A stretch of 64,000 nucleotides of DNA from Klebsormidium nitens (taxonomy: Eukaryota; Streptophyta; Klebsormidiophyceae; Klebsormidiales; Klebsormidiaceae). Positions 11,593-23,100 of the stretch are shown in pieces. The first letter of the stretch is position 1. Each line of letters begins with the position of its first letter. The notes beneath the pieces are model-generated. The model was not told the origin of the DNA and made no database searches. It saw only the letters and a program-made list of their open reading frames with translations. The position numbers and the translations under genes were made by a program. The stretch is from positions 94,126 through 158,125 of the forward strand of contig DF237115.1 of assembly GCA_000708835.1 (NCBI GenBank). The letters run 5' to 3'.

Positions 11593-12372
11593 ATGCCTGG
11601 CCGCATGCGCCAACCCGGGGAGTTCTGCTGGGTAAACATGCTGACCCCCGACCCCCCCAAAGCGCGCGCCTTCTTCTCCGACCTGCTCGGGTGGACCTAC
11701 GACGAGTTGCCTCACAGCATGGGGCACATCATTGTAGCGGGGGGGCAGAAGATCGGGGGCCTCTTTGACAGCGCCCCGGGCCCGAACAACCCGTCCGGGT
11801 CCTCGCCGCAGATCGGTGTCATGGTGAGGGCCGTGAGCACCGATGACGTCAGCAAGCGCGTCGCCGAGCTCGGCGGGACGGTGTCGAAGCCGCCGTTCGA
11901 CGTGATGGAGAACGGGCGGATGTCGTGCTGCGTCGACCCGACCGGGGGGCGGTTCGACCTGTGGCAGCCCAAGAAGCAGCCGCTCGACGAGGTCGACGGC
12001 ACGGCGCACGGCGCCGCGAGCTGGTTCGAGCTGCTCACGGATGACGTCGGCAAGGCGGTCGGCTTCTACACGGCGCTGTTCGGGTGGAGCGCGGAGGCGA
12101 AGTCGATGCCGGGGGGGTTCGAGTACACCATCTGTAAGTTGGGGGGGGAACAGGTGGCGGGGGTCATGCCGATCCTGCAGCACATGCAGGGTGTGAAGCC
12201 GCACTGGGCGGTGTATTTCGCGGTGACGGACGTGTTTGCGGCAGAGAAGAAGGCGGTGGAGCTGGGGGGAAAAGTAATGATGCCTGTTATGGAGGTCGAG
12301 GGGGTGGGCCACATGGGGGGAATCGAGTCGCCGCAGGGGGTCATGTTCTATATTATCCAGTATGCCAGCTAG
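11593..12372 (+). CDS. Double VOC (glyoxalase/dioxygenase-fold) domain protein
   Basis: Intronless gene of 259 aa with two vicinal-oxygen-chelate repeats. Domain 1 spans about residues 10-125: GEFCWVNMLTPDPPKARAFF, SDLLGWTYDELP, then DPTGGRFDLWQPK. Domain 2 spans about 140-258: ASWFELLTDDVGKAVGFYTA, LFGWSAEAK, HWAVYFAVTDV, ESPQGVMFYIIQY. This layout matches bacterial two-domain VOC proteins (the mycobacterial CFP30B type), which are often annotated as glyoxalase or bleomycin-resistance-like without a proven substrate. Asp/His/Glu positions that bind metal in true glyoxalases are not clearly kept, so no reaction is assigned. I chose the Met at 11593 (accATGC context, start of homology). The frame stays open upstream to 11344 but that part is Ser/Asn-rich and unlike the family; a targeting peptide is not excluded. 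Confidence 0.85.
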   Translation: MPGRMRQPGEFCWVNMLTPDPPKARAFFSDLLGWTYDELPHSMGHIIVAGGQKIGGLFDSAPGPNNPSGSSPQIGVMVRAVSTDDVSKRVAELGGTVSKPPFDVMENGRMSCCVDPTGGRFDLWQPKKQPLDEVDGTAHGAASWFELLTDDVGKAVGFYTALFGWSAEAKSMPGGFEYTICKLGGEQVAGVMPILQHMQGVKPHWAVYFAVTDVFAAEKKAVELGGKVMMPVMEVEGVGHMGGIESPQGVMFYIIQYAS

Positions 12373-13885
12373 GAGATTAAGCTTTACTTGTGTACCGTTG
12401 ATTTCGGAGAGTGTATTTTGGAGGTTGGTGATTTGGTACTCGAGCTTTTGCTTTTGGTACTGGAGAGTGATGTGAGTGGGACTGGGGCTGCGGACTGCTT
12501 AGAGCGTTGTGTGGTTTGTTGGCCGAAGAGGTCATATCGTTTCTATAGGCCTACGTAGGATTGATACTGCATATACTGTAAACTCGTTCACGCTTGAGCC
12601 GACCACTGAACGTGTATATTTACGTGTTTTGACTGTGAGACTCTAATAATCCGGGAACGCATCGTTTTCTCCAAAGTTGGCTCACAGTCAATCGTAGCTC
12701 ACAGGAGTAGCTCATGCAGTGTGCCATGTTTGGCGGTGCCATGACTTTCGAGTTTCCCCATCAATGATGCAGCGCAAGTGCTCAAATGTTATCAGAATAC
12801 ACTAAAAGCGTAACGTGATCTTCTACGAGCTACTGAGTCGATGCGCAGACGACCATGCCGAATGATTCTCTGCGCAATCATTAAGTACATGCAGCGCGCG
12901 TCCAGCCTGAGAATTATACGGTCACTAACATGCCAACAATTATGTACTAACTTACTAAGCTATATCATGTGTGGTCATGGCTTGATCGCCTGTGATTCTA
13001 GCTAGCGCTCTGGCAACGTCGCCCGCGTGCTCCAGGCGCTCCCATGCATGATATCTCACTCATGGCCGCACTGTCAGCGTGGGACCTACATGCCTAGCTA
13101 TAGCTTAACTGGCACAGCGTCCCTTATGGCGCACTTTAATCATTGGTGTCCACTGTGCACGTATGCGAACCAGCTGGACCTAGATTTACGAGTCAATCAT
13201 CCATGAACAGATGCATCTCCCAGTAACCATATAACTCGAGTGAGTAACTACACTCATGCACAAAGTTCGGGGCAGGGTGAAACTCATGCACCAGTACTCA
13301 TATGTATTCTGTGCAATGATGGACAGTCAACGGAAAGCTGTGAAAGAATGTGCTTAATCGTACATAGTTACAAGCTTGAAGTGCAATAGGTGTGCAACAG
13401 CGAACACTATAAGCGGGAGTTAGCAGTGTCTCATTATGGCATCGAGCACAAACGTCGAACAAATGTGGTAATGCATGCCGCCATGGCTGCTGGAATCGGA
13501 CTCAATAGGCTTGGTAGTGACAACACGAGGATAATCTGAAGAAAGAGCTCAAATCCGAAAGTGTCAAAAGCAATAAACTTGTCGTCTGCTTTGGCACTAA
13601 TCACAAAGTCCTAATCTTAGGCCCGCGAGCCCTGACCAAGATACAACATCGTGATGCACCAAATCAAATGTCTGATTTTCAACTCAACGGTGCTTGCTCA
13701 ACGAGGTAAATTACACTCTGATGGAGAAAGACATCGGGCGGACGTCTTTTTGGGCGCTTTCAAGTTAACGTCTTAGCTAATGATTGGGTCGCCTACAATT
13801 CGTCACTGCCAGTGCTCACCAAAACAGGCCGTGTCTAACAAGATTAGCGTCGCGCTTGCGTAAAAAAGACTGGGTGAATGGAACC
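12373..13885. other. Intergenic region between convergent VOC and NAGPA-like genes
   Basis: 3' flanks of two convergent genes. About 1.5 kb with no long frames and no recognisable element. Confidence 0.5.
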
Positions 13886-14103
13886 GTCACGGGTTGATTT
13901 GTTTTGTTGGTCAATAAGTTATGGCAGTGTACAAGGCAAAAGACTCCTATGCACAGAACGGTGTCGGCCCCGGGTTGTTGGGGCATTGCTCGGTCACGGG
14001 TTGATTTGTTGTGTTGTTAAATAACGTATGCCAGTGTACGGGGCAAAGAGATTATTAAGCGCAAAACGGTGTCGGCCCCGGGTTGTTGGGGCACTGCCCG
14101 GGG
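13886..14103. repeat. Tandem duplication of the 3' end of the NAGPA-like gene
   Basis: Two copies of about 108 bp lie head to tail (about 13886-13993 and 13994-14103). Both contain cgggttgatttgtt, a gtgtac motif and gtcggccccgggttgttggg. On the minus strand the inner copy is the last part of the terminal exon (PNNPGPTPFCA and stop). The outer copy keeps the same peptide end and its own stop codon but lacks the beginning of the exon. Confidence 0.8.
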
Positions 14104-17100
14104 CAACAAATGGACGCAGTGCCGGGGGCGTTGAAGCACTGCACAGGAGAAAGCCGTCGAAAAGCGTCACAACAGTTCTTTAAATGGATGACAACGCCTA
14201 CGGATCCTCTCGGTGACCCACAAGAAGAAGACGTGCAAGATTCTGAAACACCTGAAAGAATCTTGTACGACTGGTCTCGAGCTCGCAGCAAAAGTAGCAG
14301 ATTCTTTCATTCTGAAGCCTCAGACGGAGCAACGGCGACTGTCAAACAACGGATCGGTGATCAAAGTATTGGTAAGGACTCCCCGCATACCTGAGTGACT
14401 TTCCTTCTGTATCCTCAATCGTTTTCAACCCCAAAGAACTACCATTTCCAAGCAAAACCCTTGTGCAATGCAAGAGGAACAAGATTGCAATGGTGGCCAG
14501 ACCGAAGTGCAGGGCGAACTTGCAGCGAGGCCTATAAACTCAGAATCCAGCTCACAACAACGAACACAAAAGTATTCCGTTTGTTACAAAGAACATCGGT
14601 CTTGGGCATTCTTACCTGGTTTGGCAGGTTCGAGGTCGGGTTGCACGGAGGGCTTCCCCCGGTCGTAGAACCAGAGGCACTGGTGGGAGAGGGATTGCCC
14701 GGAGATCCGGTGGCCGGGGAAGGTCCACCGCAGACGGCGCTGGCTCCGGGGTTTCCGGGGCATTGCCCCGGGCAGCAGATGGACTGTGAACCGGCCGCGT
14801 TGAAGCACTGCGGAAACGCAGAAAGTGGGCAGTCAAGGATCCTACGCTTTTGGGGAGTGAGAATGAACTTGTATCAGCGTACATGGATGACGGAAGTTAT
14901 ACTTGGAACGAGTTTCTTGGGCATTGTCCCGCGCAGCAAATGGACTGGGAACCAGCCGCGTTGAAGCACTGCGGAAAACGGAGACAACAAGTGGTCAAGA
15001 ATCGTTTTCTGCTCGAATATGTGACGGAATCTCTACAAGACGTATCAGCGTACATGGATGACGGAAACTGGGCAATCGGATTGAATCTCGAGGGCACTGT
15101 CCGGGCAGCAGATGGACTGTGAACCAAACGCGTTAAAGCACTGCAAAAGGTTTACAGCGAGTGGGCGAAGTTGAGTATCTGTAAAGTTCTATTGCCTATA
15201 AGGCCATGCCCGGAGGACGGGTGAGGTCGGCTTGGTGGTTAGGCGGGTTCGGGTGCGGAGTGGTTTATAATGTTGATTGGAGGTTTTTGTTACGTTGTTG
15301 TTTTGGTACTGCCTTCAAGTTTTAGATCGTCATAAGGTTCGAACTTTACGGTTATGAGGAAGCGAGTTGTCGAAATTTGAGCACATAGTGTACACATGCG
15401 ATGTCCTTCACTGTAAAAGAGAAAAAGCAATCGTGCAACGGCCATCAAAGCTGTGCTTAGGAAGGAATAAGACGGCAATCAAATGTGCAATCAGAACATG
15501 GCAAAGCGTTAAAAGACTTTCGGCAAGGAGAAGACTAAGCCCTCTTATGTTGATCAGTCAAGCGGTGGACTCCCGACGTTGCACCTGGTTCGGCAGGTTG
15601 GACATTGGATCGCACGGAGGGCTTCCCCCGGTCGTAGAACCAGAGGCACTGGTGGGAGAGGGATTGCCCGGAGATCCGGTGGCCGGGGAAGGACCACCGC
15701 AGACAGCGGTGGCTCCGGGGTTTCCGGGGCATTGCCCCGGGCAGCAAATGGACTGAGAACCGGCCGCGTTGAAGCACTGCAGAGAACGGAGACAACGAGT
15801 GGTCAAGAATCGTTCCTGGCTGGGAAATGTGACCGAACCTGTGCAAGACGTATCAGCGTACATGGATGACGGAAAATGGGCAGTCGAAATTTCCGTGGGC
15901 ATTGTCCCGGGCAGCAGATGGACTGAGAACCGGTCGCGTTGAAGCACTGCGAAAGTGTGAGAGCGAATAGGCGAAATATAGTACCTATAAGGTCCTGATA
16001 TGGATAAGGCCATCCCCGGAGGACGGGTGAGGCTGGCTCGGTACGGTTAGGTGAGTTCGGGTGCGGAGAGGTTCATTATGTTGCCTAGATTTTTGTTAGG
16101 CTGTTGCACCGGATACTTCCTTCAAGCTTTAGATCCTCATAAGTGTCAAACGTCCCGGTTATGAGGAAGCGAGGTGTCGACAGTTGACCCCATAGTATAC
16201 ACATGCGATGTCTCTTCGCTGTAAGAGAAGCAAACTTGCCGCGGCCATCGAAGCTCTGCTTAAAAAGGAACACGAGGGCAAATCTGCAATTGAACTCTGG
16301 CTAGTCGGAGAACAACTTTCGGCAAGGTGAAATGAAGCCCTTTTTTTATGTTGATCAGTCAAGCGGTGAGCTCCCATTCTTTTACCTGGTTCGGCAGGTT
16401 GGAGGTCGGGTCGCACGGGGGGCTTCCCCCGGTGGTGGAACCAGAGGCACTGGTGGGAGAGGGATTGCCCGGGGATCCGGTGGCCGGGGAAAGCCCACCG
16501 CAAACAGCGGTGGCTCCGGGGTTTCCGGGGCACTGTCCCGGGCAGCAAATGGACTGTGAACCGGCCGCATTGAAGCACTGCGGAAACAGAGAACGTGGGG
16601 TCAAGAACTGTTCATTTTTGGCAAGCGCCCTATGCAAGCGTGTCAGCAAACATGGATGACGGGCACTCAAAATGAGTTGCGAATGTGGTAAATGCTTATG
16701 CGCAAATCAGCTACGTTTCACTGGGGGAACTTGGAAGTAAGCATCGGGATAGTGAGATGAAACAACAGAGACACTTTGGGCCATTCTCAGGGTGCGGTGG
16801 AGCCCTTTTTCGGACCACGGCTGAAAGCAAAGGATACTGCGCGTTTCTATACGTTTACTTGACCAAAAAGTCGAGCCGCTCCTCGTTTGCATTGGCGAGC
16901 TTACTGCACTTCGAATCAAAGACGTGCGCACACCGTTTCAAATGGACCTAGCAGCAACAGATTCGGTCAATACATGGCGCTCCGTGCTGCGGACGCTGAG
17001 CCCACGGATCCTTACCTTTACAAGGCGGCAAGCGAAGCATTCGCCTGCCTGATCCGACTCGCTGCTCGTCGAATGCCGAGCCACACGTCTCACTTTTGAA

Positions 17101-20100
17101 GGGTTTTGCCGTTTGTGTGCGAGCAGGAACGTTATTTCGAAAATGCGTTACGGAAGGTGCTCACTTGGTTGGGCGCGGCTGACGTCAGGTCGCACTGCGC
17201 GCACGTTGGCACAGGTGGCAAAGAATCTGGACGCCTGATCCGACGCACTGCACTAGAATCCGTCGACTGCCAACTTCCATCTTTGAATGTTTGTGCCTTT
17301 CTGTGCAAGCAGCGGCGTCTTTCATAAAAGATACATGAAGAAGGTGCTTACCTGGTTAGGCGTGGCTGACGTCGGGTCGCACTGCGCGAACGTCGGGGCA
17401 GGCGCGAGTGTGGGGCCGCACACCGGGTTGGGCCCGGGGTTCTGAGGGCACTGCCCGGGGCAGCACAGGGACGCTGTCCCGGGCGCGTTGAAGCACTGCA
17501 AAGCTCGGGAAAGGCGTCGGGCTGCTGATCACCGGCATGAAGAATTGACATTCCAAAGATATTCCAAAATGATGTCGCTGAAACGTTATCCGTGTTCTTG
17601 AAAGGATGAGCAGCAAGTGCTGGATTTGGGACTCGCAGCCCTGTTCTTGTTCCTGAGTCTACTTTCCTGGACCAGGTGAGCAGACCTAAGGCACCTTAGT
17701 GAGCTTGCGTCGTTTGAAGGTTTTTGCGATCGGACAAAGTTGGACGCCTTAGCCGGTTTGACTTGAGCAGAATTTCAGCAATCGAGCTGTCCCACGATTG
17801 AACAACCTGGTCATCGGAAGGCCCAGATTCCAAGCAGATGCATAGGAAGACTCGAAGAAATGCAGGCAATCTACGGGTGAAGCAGGCCCGGTTGCATGCA
17901 GTTTGGTGACGGTGACTATCAAACGAGGATCGTACATGGGTCTATGGCGTGCTGTGACAGTCTCTTCTTCGCTCCGTACGGTTCATGCATAACTTAGACA
18001 CGGTTCTTGCATAACTTAGACAACGGGAGGCTGCTTAATGTGGGCGGTCCGAAGCTGCTCTAATCTACCGTTTACACGAGAGGTTAGCTTATCTCAAAAC
18101 AAGAGCTACCGAATTGCGCGGTCATCAACCGTTCTATTCACACTCAAACTACTGCCTTTGCCGGTCCTTTCTTGGATCCAAACGGACCTGAAACTCCAAG
18201 CCACGGTTAACTTTTCGTGCTGCCCAGTCCTGTACAGTCCTGCTCGCACCCCCATACACACTATACATCTTTAAAAAGGCTGTAAATCGATCCAAACGGA
18301 CTTCGTGGGGGTCCTAAGCCGGCTAACTATCAAAATCGTGACCTCGAGCAACAGCAGCCAGGGGATCAGCACTGGGGGTTGGCCCCCGGGGTCTGGGGGC
18401 ACAGCCCAGGGCAGCACAGAGACGCAGTACCCGCAGCGTTAAAGCACTGCACGACGACAGGACACTGTCACTCGTCTTTTGATCTGCTTGCTTTTCCTTG
18501 ACGGACTGCGTTTTTGAACGATATGCCTCATTGACACAACTTCCGTACCTCGTCTAAAACACAGTCCTCAAGACGGTTGACACAACTTCCGTCCGTATTT
18601 CAAATACAGTCCTCCAAACGGTTGGGCTGTCAGTGCGGTAAACGCGACTGAATTCGCAACCAGATAGAGATACTCTCAGTATAATCGACGGCCTGGAAAC
18701 CTTACGCACCTGGTTGGGATTGCCAGAAGTGGGGTCGCAAGGCGGGGGCGTTCCTGCGGCGACTCCGGGCGCTGACGTCTTCGCAGGAGCGGTCGCCGTA
18801 GTTCCCGAAGGCACCGGACCAGCGGTGGTCGGGGCGACGGTCGGGGCGGCGACCACTGGGCCGGTCGGGGCCCCGGTGGTAGAGCCGGGAGTGGTAACGG
18901 TAGTGGGGCTGGAAGCGGAGACGGTATTGGGGCTTGGAGTGGTCGGGGGGACAGCCGGGCCGCACACGGCGAGGGGCCCGGGCCTCAAGGGGCAGGCCCC
19001 GGGGCAGCAGATGGACAGTGTGCCAGCGGCATTGAAGCACTGCGGGACAAAGGAAGGGTTTGCGAAACGGGTTAGGGAGACTCGGCGAGCCTGTTGAGAG
19101 CGTTGGGTGATAGACTGGAAAAGGAAGCGAGGGCATATAAAAGCGTGAGTCAAGGAGAGAAGAAAGCGGGCGGAGGAATGGTATGGTATGAAAGTGGTAA
19201 GAGACGAGGAAAGACGGCATCAAGGAAGGGGGTACGAGAACCGATAAAAACAACCAGAAGAGCCACAAATTTTCTCTCTGCGTCGGCCATGTGAGTTGAG
19301 CGTTGGAGATGAACTGTAGGCAGAGGCTTACGGTTCCCAAAGAAGAACACAAGGCATACAAGCGCGCTGACGTCTTGCTATAAGAAAGGGCTGATATTTG
19401 CCGCGAGGGGTGTGGAGCTAGGGCCAGAAAGACACGACCAACTCGAAGGTTGAGGTGGAGCATGCACACGATACAGAAAGCGTCTCGGCATTTTTCCGCC
19501 CAATAATCTTGAGCGCCTCCGTCGAAACGTTCGGTGGGTCACTGACTGCCTTTTCATAATCTGCAACTTTAAGTAGAATCCCAAATCAAAGGAGCTGACC
19601 CCAAATCTCGACCAACAACAAACCTCTGATCACGCAATAAGGGGATGCACTTAGCTAGCTCCAAGAAAAGGTCGGCAGCCTCTTCGTTACAAGTTTTGGC
19701 GCGAGTTATCGAGCGCGGTTGAGGAAGTCAACCGACCTGGTTAGGATTCTGCGAGGTCGGGTCGCAGGGCTGCGAAGGGGCGATCTTGAAGCGGTCCTTG
19801 AAGCAGACGATCGACGTGACGGCGCGCTCCTGGCGGAAGCTGAACGTCTGGCCGTTCACAGTCGCGTTAAGACTGCAAACCGCAAAGACCAGGATTTATG
19901 CTTTTGGATATTTAGGACTGAGGTTTCTAGAAACCACAGTGGGAGAAAGCCATCGCCTTTCAAAGCTACTCAGTTTGTGAAGACCTGATGGCCTGCTTCT
20001 TGCGGAGCAAGGATTGCGTTGAGTCTGAAACGCCTGGCCGTTGACGGCGTGGTGAGACTGCAAAAGCGCAGTGGCGAAACCTTAGGCTTGCAGAATTGAG

Positions 20101-23100
20101 GATTGGGCACTTTAAAATAGGCTGTTGAGATTCTACTCCAGCGAAGGCACCTCTAGTGGAAGCCCTGATGGCGGAAGCCCTAATGGCCTGCTTCGGAAGG
20201 AAAGCGAACGCTTGGCCATTCAAGGTTGCGTTGAGATTGCGACCCACAGGGTCCAGACCTACAGACTTCCAGTAGGAGTTTAAATTGAAAGCTTTCTGGT
20301 TCTCAGACCTTGAAGGTCCCTCCTTGACGAAGACCTGATGGCGTGCTTCTGTCAAAAATGAAAACGCCGAGCCCAAGGAAGTTTTTCGGGGTTTGTACAG
20401 CAACTCCAAACTCAGGTGTAACATTCCCGGGGCGGCAAATAAAAGATTGCGCCTGCAAATAGTAAGTGTCCTGACTCCCAGCTTCTACAAAGTTTTGGGG
20501 CTCAGATTACGAAAGCGATATCACAATCGTTTCCTTTGCAAGGACGACTCAACCGTTAACGTGCTGTTACAAAGGCGAAGCTTGGGCAGCTAACGGAATC
20601 AAGGGCTCTAAAGCTTACTTTGAACTCTTCTCAACGTCCTGAGAGAAAGCAAGTTTGAGCGGCTAGGCCAACAAGCACGTTTGGAGCGAAGGAAGGAAAA
20701 GCACTTCAATTTGAAAGGCAAGCGCAAGTGGTTCTCACATGTCTGACGGGTAGCTCGACAAAATTCCGTCGGTGACAAAGGCGCTGCTACCGCCCCCGTC
20801 CAGGTTGATTGCGTTCACGGCGCCATACGAGATGAGCAGGTCCGCGACGTCGTATAGGCTCGCGCCGCGCACGTTTGACTGGCCGTCCAGCTGGAGCAGG
20901 AGGATCTCGCCCGCGGCGTTGTGCCCGATAGCCGTGCGGGCTGACACAATGCTGGCAAAGTCCTGGGAAAAGGAGGATGGTGTCAAAGCTGGCCCACCGG
21001 AGTGAGCACAGTGGGTAGTCGTTGGAGTTGAGCTCCGGTGCCAATCTGTGGCGGTTAAAAAGGACGAAGATAGAAACACAATGCTGGCAAAGACCTGGGA
21101 AAAGGAGGATGGTGTCAAACCTGGCCAACCGGAAGGGTGAACACTGAGGGTGAACATTGGAGCCGAGTGAGAGCTCTGAGCTGAGCTCCGCTACGATACC
21201 TGTGGCCGTAAAAAAGGACGAAGACAAGAACACCATGCTGGCAAAGACCTAGGAAAGAGGACCGTGTCAAAGCTGGCTCGTTGGTAATGGGGAGACTGGC
21301 GTATGCATGTCAGCTGAGCGAGCTATGTACAGTGCTTCAGTACAATTGTTGAGCCATCCGGTGGGTAAACACAACCGATCGGAGGACTGAGGACGACTTC
21401 AGACCCTTCAAAGCCGTGCCCGGAGGTCAAGCTCCACGGCAGAGCTGCACGGACGAGCAAATTGGTCTGGCCGCAAATACAAAGTAAAGGGGCAAGCCGG
21501 GAAAGTGGCTCTGCGGATGCTAGATATGTCGCCAGGCTGGTATCCTTGAGCTGACGCGCATTGGGCAACCTTGATTTCTGAGAGGGTGGTCCTTTGGAGC
21601 TTGGCCAGGCTGTATGGTTATGCTGACGCCATTAGGAAACGCTTGAGGGCCAAGCGGGTGATCCTTCGGAGCTGAGTGAATGGCAAGACTTCGTGAAGGT
21701 GGAGGCTGTAATGGGTTAAGATAAGCAAAGAGCATCGAGCGTCGAATAGGAAGGGGGAATACAACCTTGTAGCAGCAGCTTCATGTTTCTCTTATTCCTA
21801 TTACCGCAAAGGGGCTTGAATCTTGAGAATCTTCGCGTGCTCACCCACAAGAATTCTCGTTTCATTGCAAACAAGAACTTCATTTCATTGTTTCCAAACT
21901 TGCATAGGAAAGGCTCGAGCGCGTCCCCACCTGGATCGTTCCGGTAGTCTGGGTACTGGGGTCCTCATAAGGCAGATCCTGCTGAACGTTGTTCTGCCCG
22001 CCCTTCACGAGCCACACCACTCCGCTCGTCAGCTGGTCGAACGGCACCTTCCCGGCTGCTCTGCCTTGCGCTTCCAGAGCCGACACGTAGCCTGCAGCGA
22101 AAAGCAGACTATTTAAAGAAGTCTGACACCTTGCGCTTCTGGAGCCGACACGTATCCAGCACTGATTAGCTGACTGTAAATGTGAGTATGACACCTTGCG
22201 CTTCTGAAACCACAACGTAACCCGCAATGAAAAGCAGACTCTTCAAAGAGCGTCTGATATCTTGCGCATTTGGAGCCGACCCGTAAGCAGCATGTGGCAA
22301 CCTTTCAACGACTCCGGAAGACTGAAACGGTTTATCCAAGGCGTAAACCGGGCCCTCTCCAAGCCGACAGGTAAAGCATAAGTACAAAAGCTGTCAAAAA
22401 AATTCGAAAGCCTGAAGTCAATGGAGGTTGTGAACAAAAAACAGATCTGGACAATCTTGCGCGAAGCTTTCAACAAAATCGATCTGAGTGTCCTGAGGAC
22501 AGACATGCAAATCTCATGCGGCTTCAGAAAAGACATGAGTTGATGAAGGGTCACAGAAACTGATGACTAGGTCCAAGACGTTCCAATGAAGTACAAGGGA
22601 TTAAAAGGAGCAGGAGGGCTTTGTCAAGGATTTCCCTGACTTGGACCCGCAACGAGAAGGGCTGAAGACAATTGTGCTCGAGACTTCCTGATTAAGCTCT
22701 TGAACAGAACAAGTCAGTTTGTCCAGAACTACTCAAAGATATGCGCAGGACTAAAGAAGCTACACATATGCTGTTCACAGGATCGGAGGTCATGAGACGT
22801 CGTGAGCAGGTTCATGTTATGGACTTGCCCAAACACTGCCCTTAAGTTTGACTTGCTTCTATCCATCCTTCAATGCACAAAAGTTTCGACTCTTGAGTTC
22901 CGACCCCTGGGATCAGGGCAACAAACCGACTTAAAAGATGTGGCGTGCACATAGGCAGCCAAAAGCTGGACAGGTTCAAAACGGCACCTACATGGACTCA
23001 ATTCCCTGTTATTATCAAAGGGCCAGAACCTGAAGAGGACTGAAACGTCTTTCGTCTCCTCAATTGGAAACCTTGAAGAGGTTGTTGGTGGACTTTGACA

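Larger units (their letters stand above)
14055..19039 (-). repeat. Array of Cys-rich exon cassettes (CFNA...CCPG...PNQ)
   Basis: Six predicted cassettes: 18710-19039 (110 codons, with a Thr/Pro/Ala-rich insert), 17352-17495 (48 codons), three of exactly 64 codons at 16386-16577, 15585-15776 and 14616-14807, and the 27-residue terminal one at 14055-14138. The internal cassettes are all bounded by phase 0 introns and share six cysteines (C-x8-CC-x3-C, a later C, then C before (D/N)P(T/M)S). Truncated copies lie between them at about 14920-14976, 15095-15143, 15897-15950, 17160-17219 and 18365-18450. Some keep the CAG acceptor and CFNA start but no end; the one at 17160 keeps only the end and a donor. 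Confidence 0.85.

Noticed and set aside
11584-12312. 242-codon minus-strand frame rich in Arg, His and Pro
   Set aside because: Antisense shadow of the VOC gene, produced by its GC-rich third positions.
14600-16660. CRISPR-like regular repeats
   Set aside because: Repeat units are 192 bp exons and introns in a eukaryotic gene, not short repeats with unique spacers.
13886-22300. Introner elements as the source of the intronic repeats
   Set aside because: Introners share sequence between unrelated introns. Here each repeat matches only the neighbouring exon and intron of the same gene.
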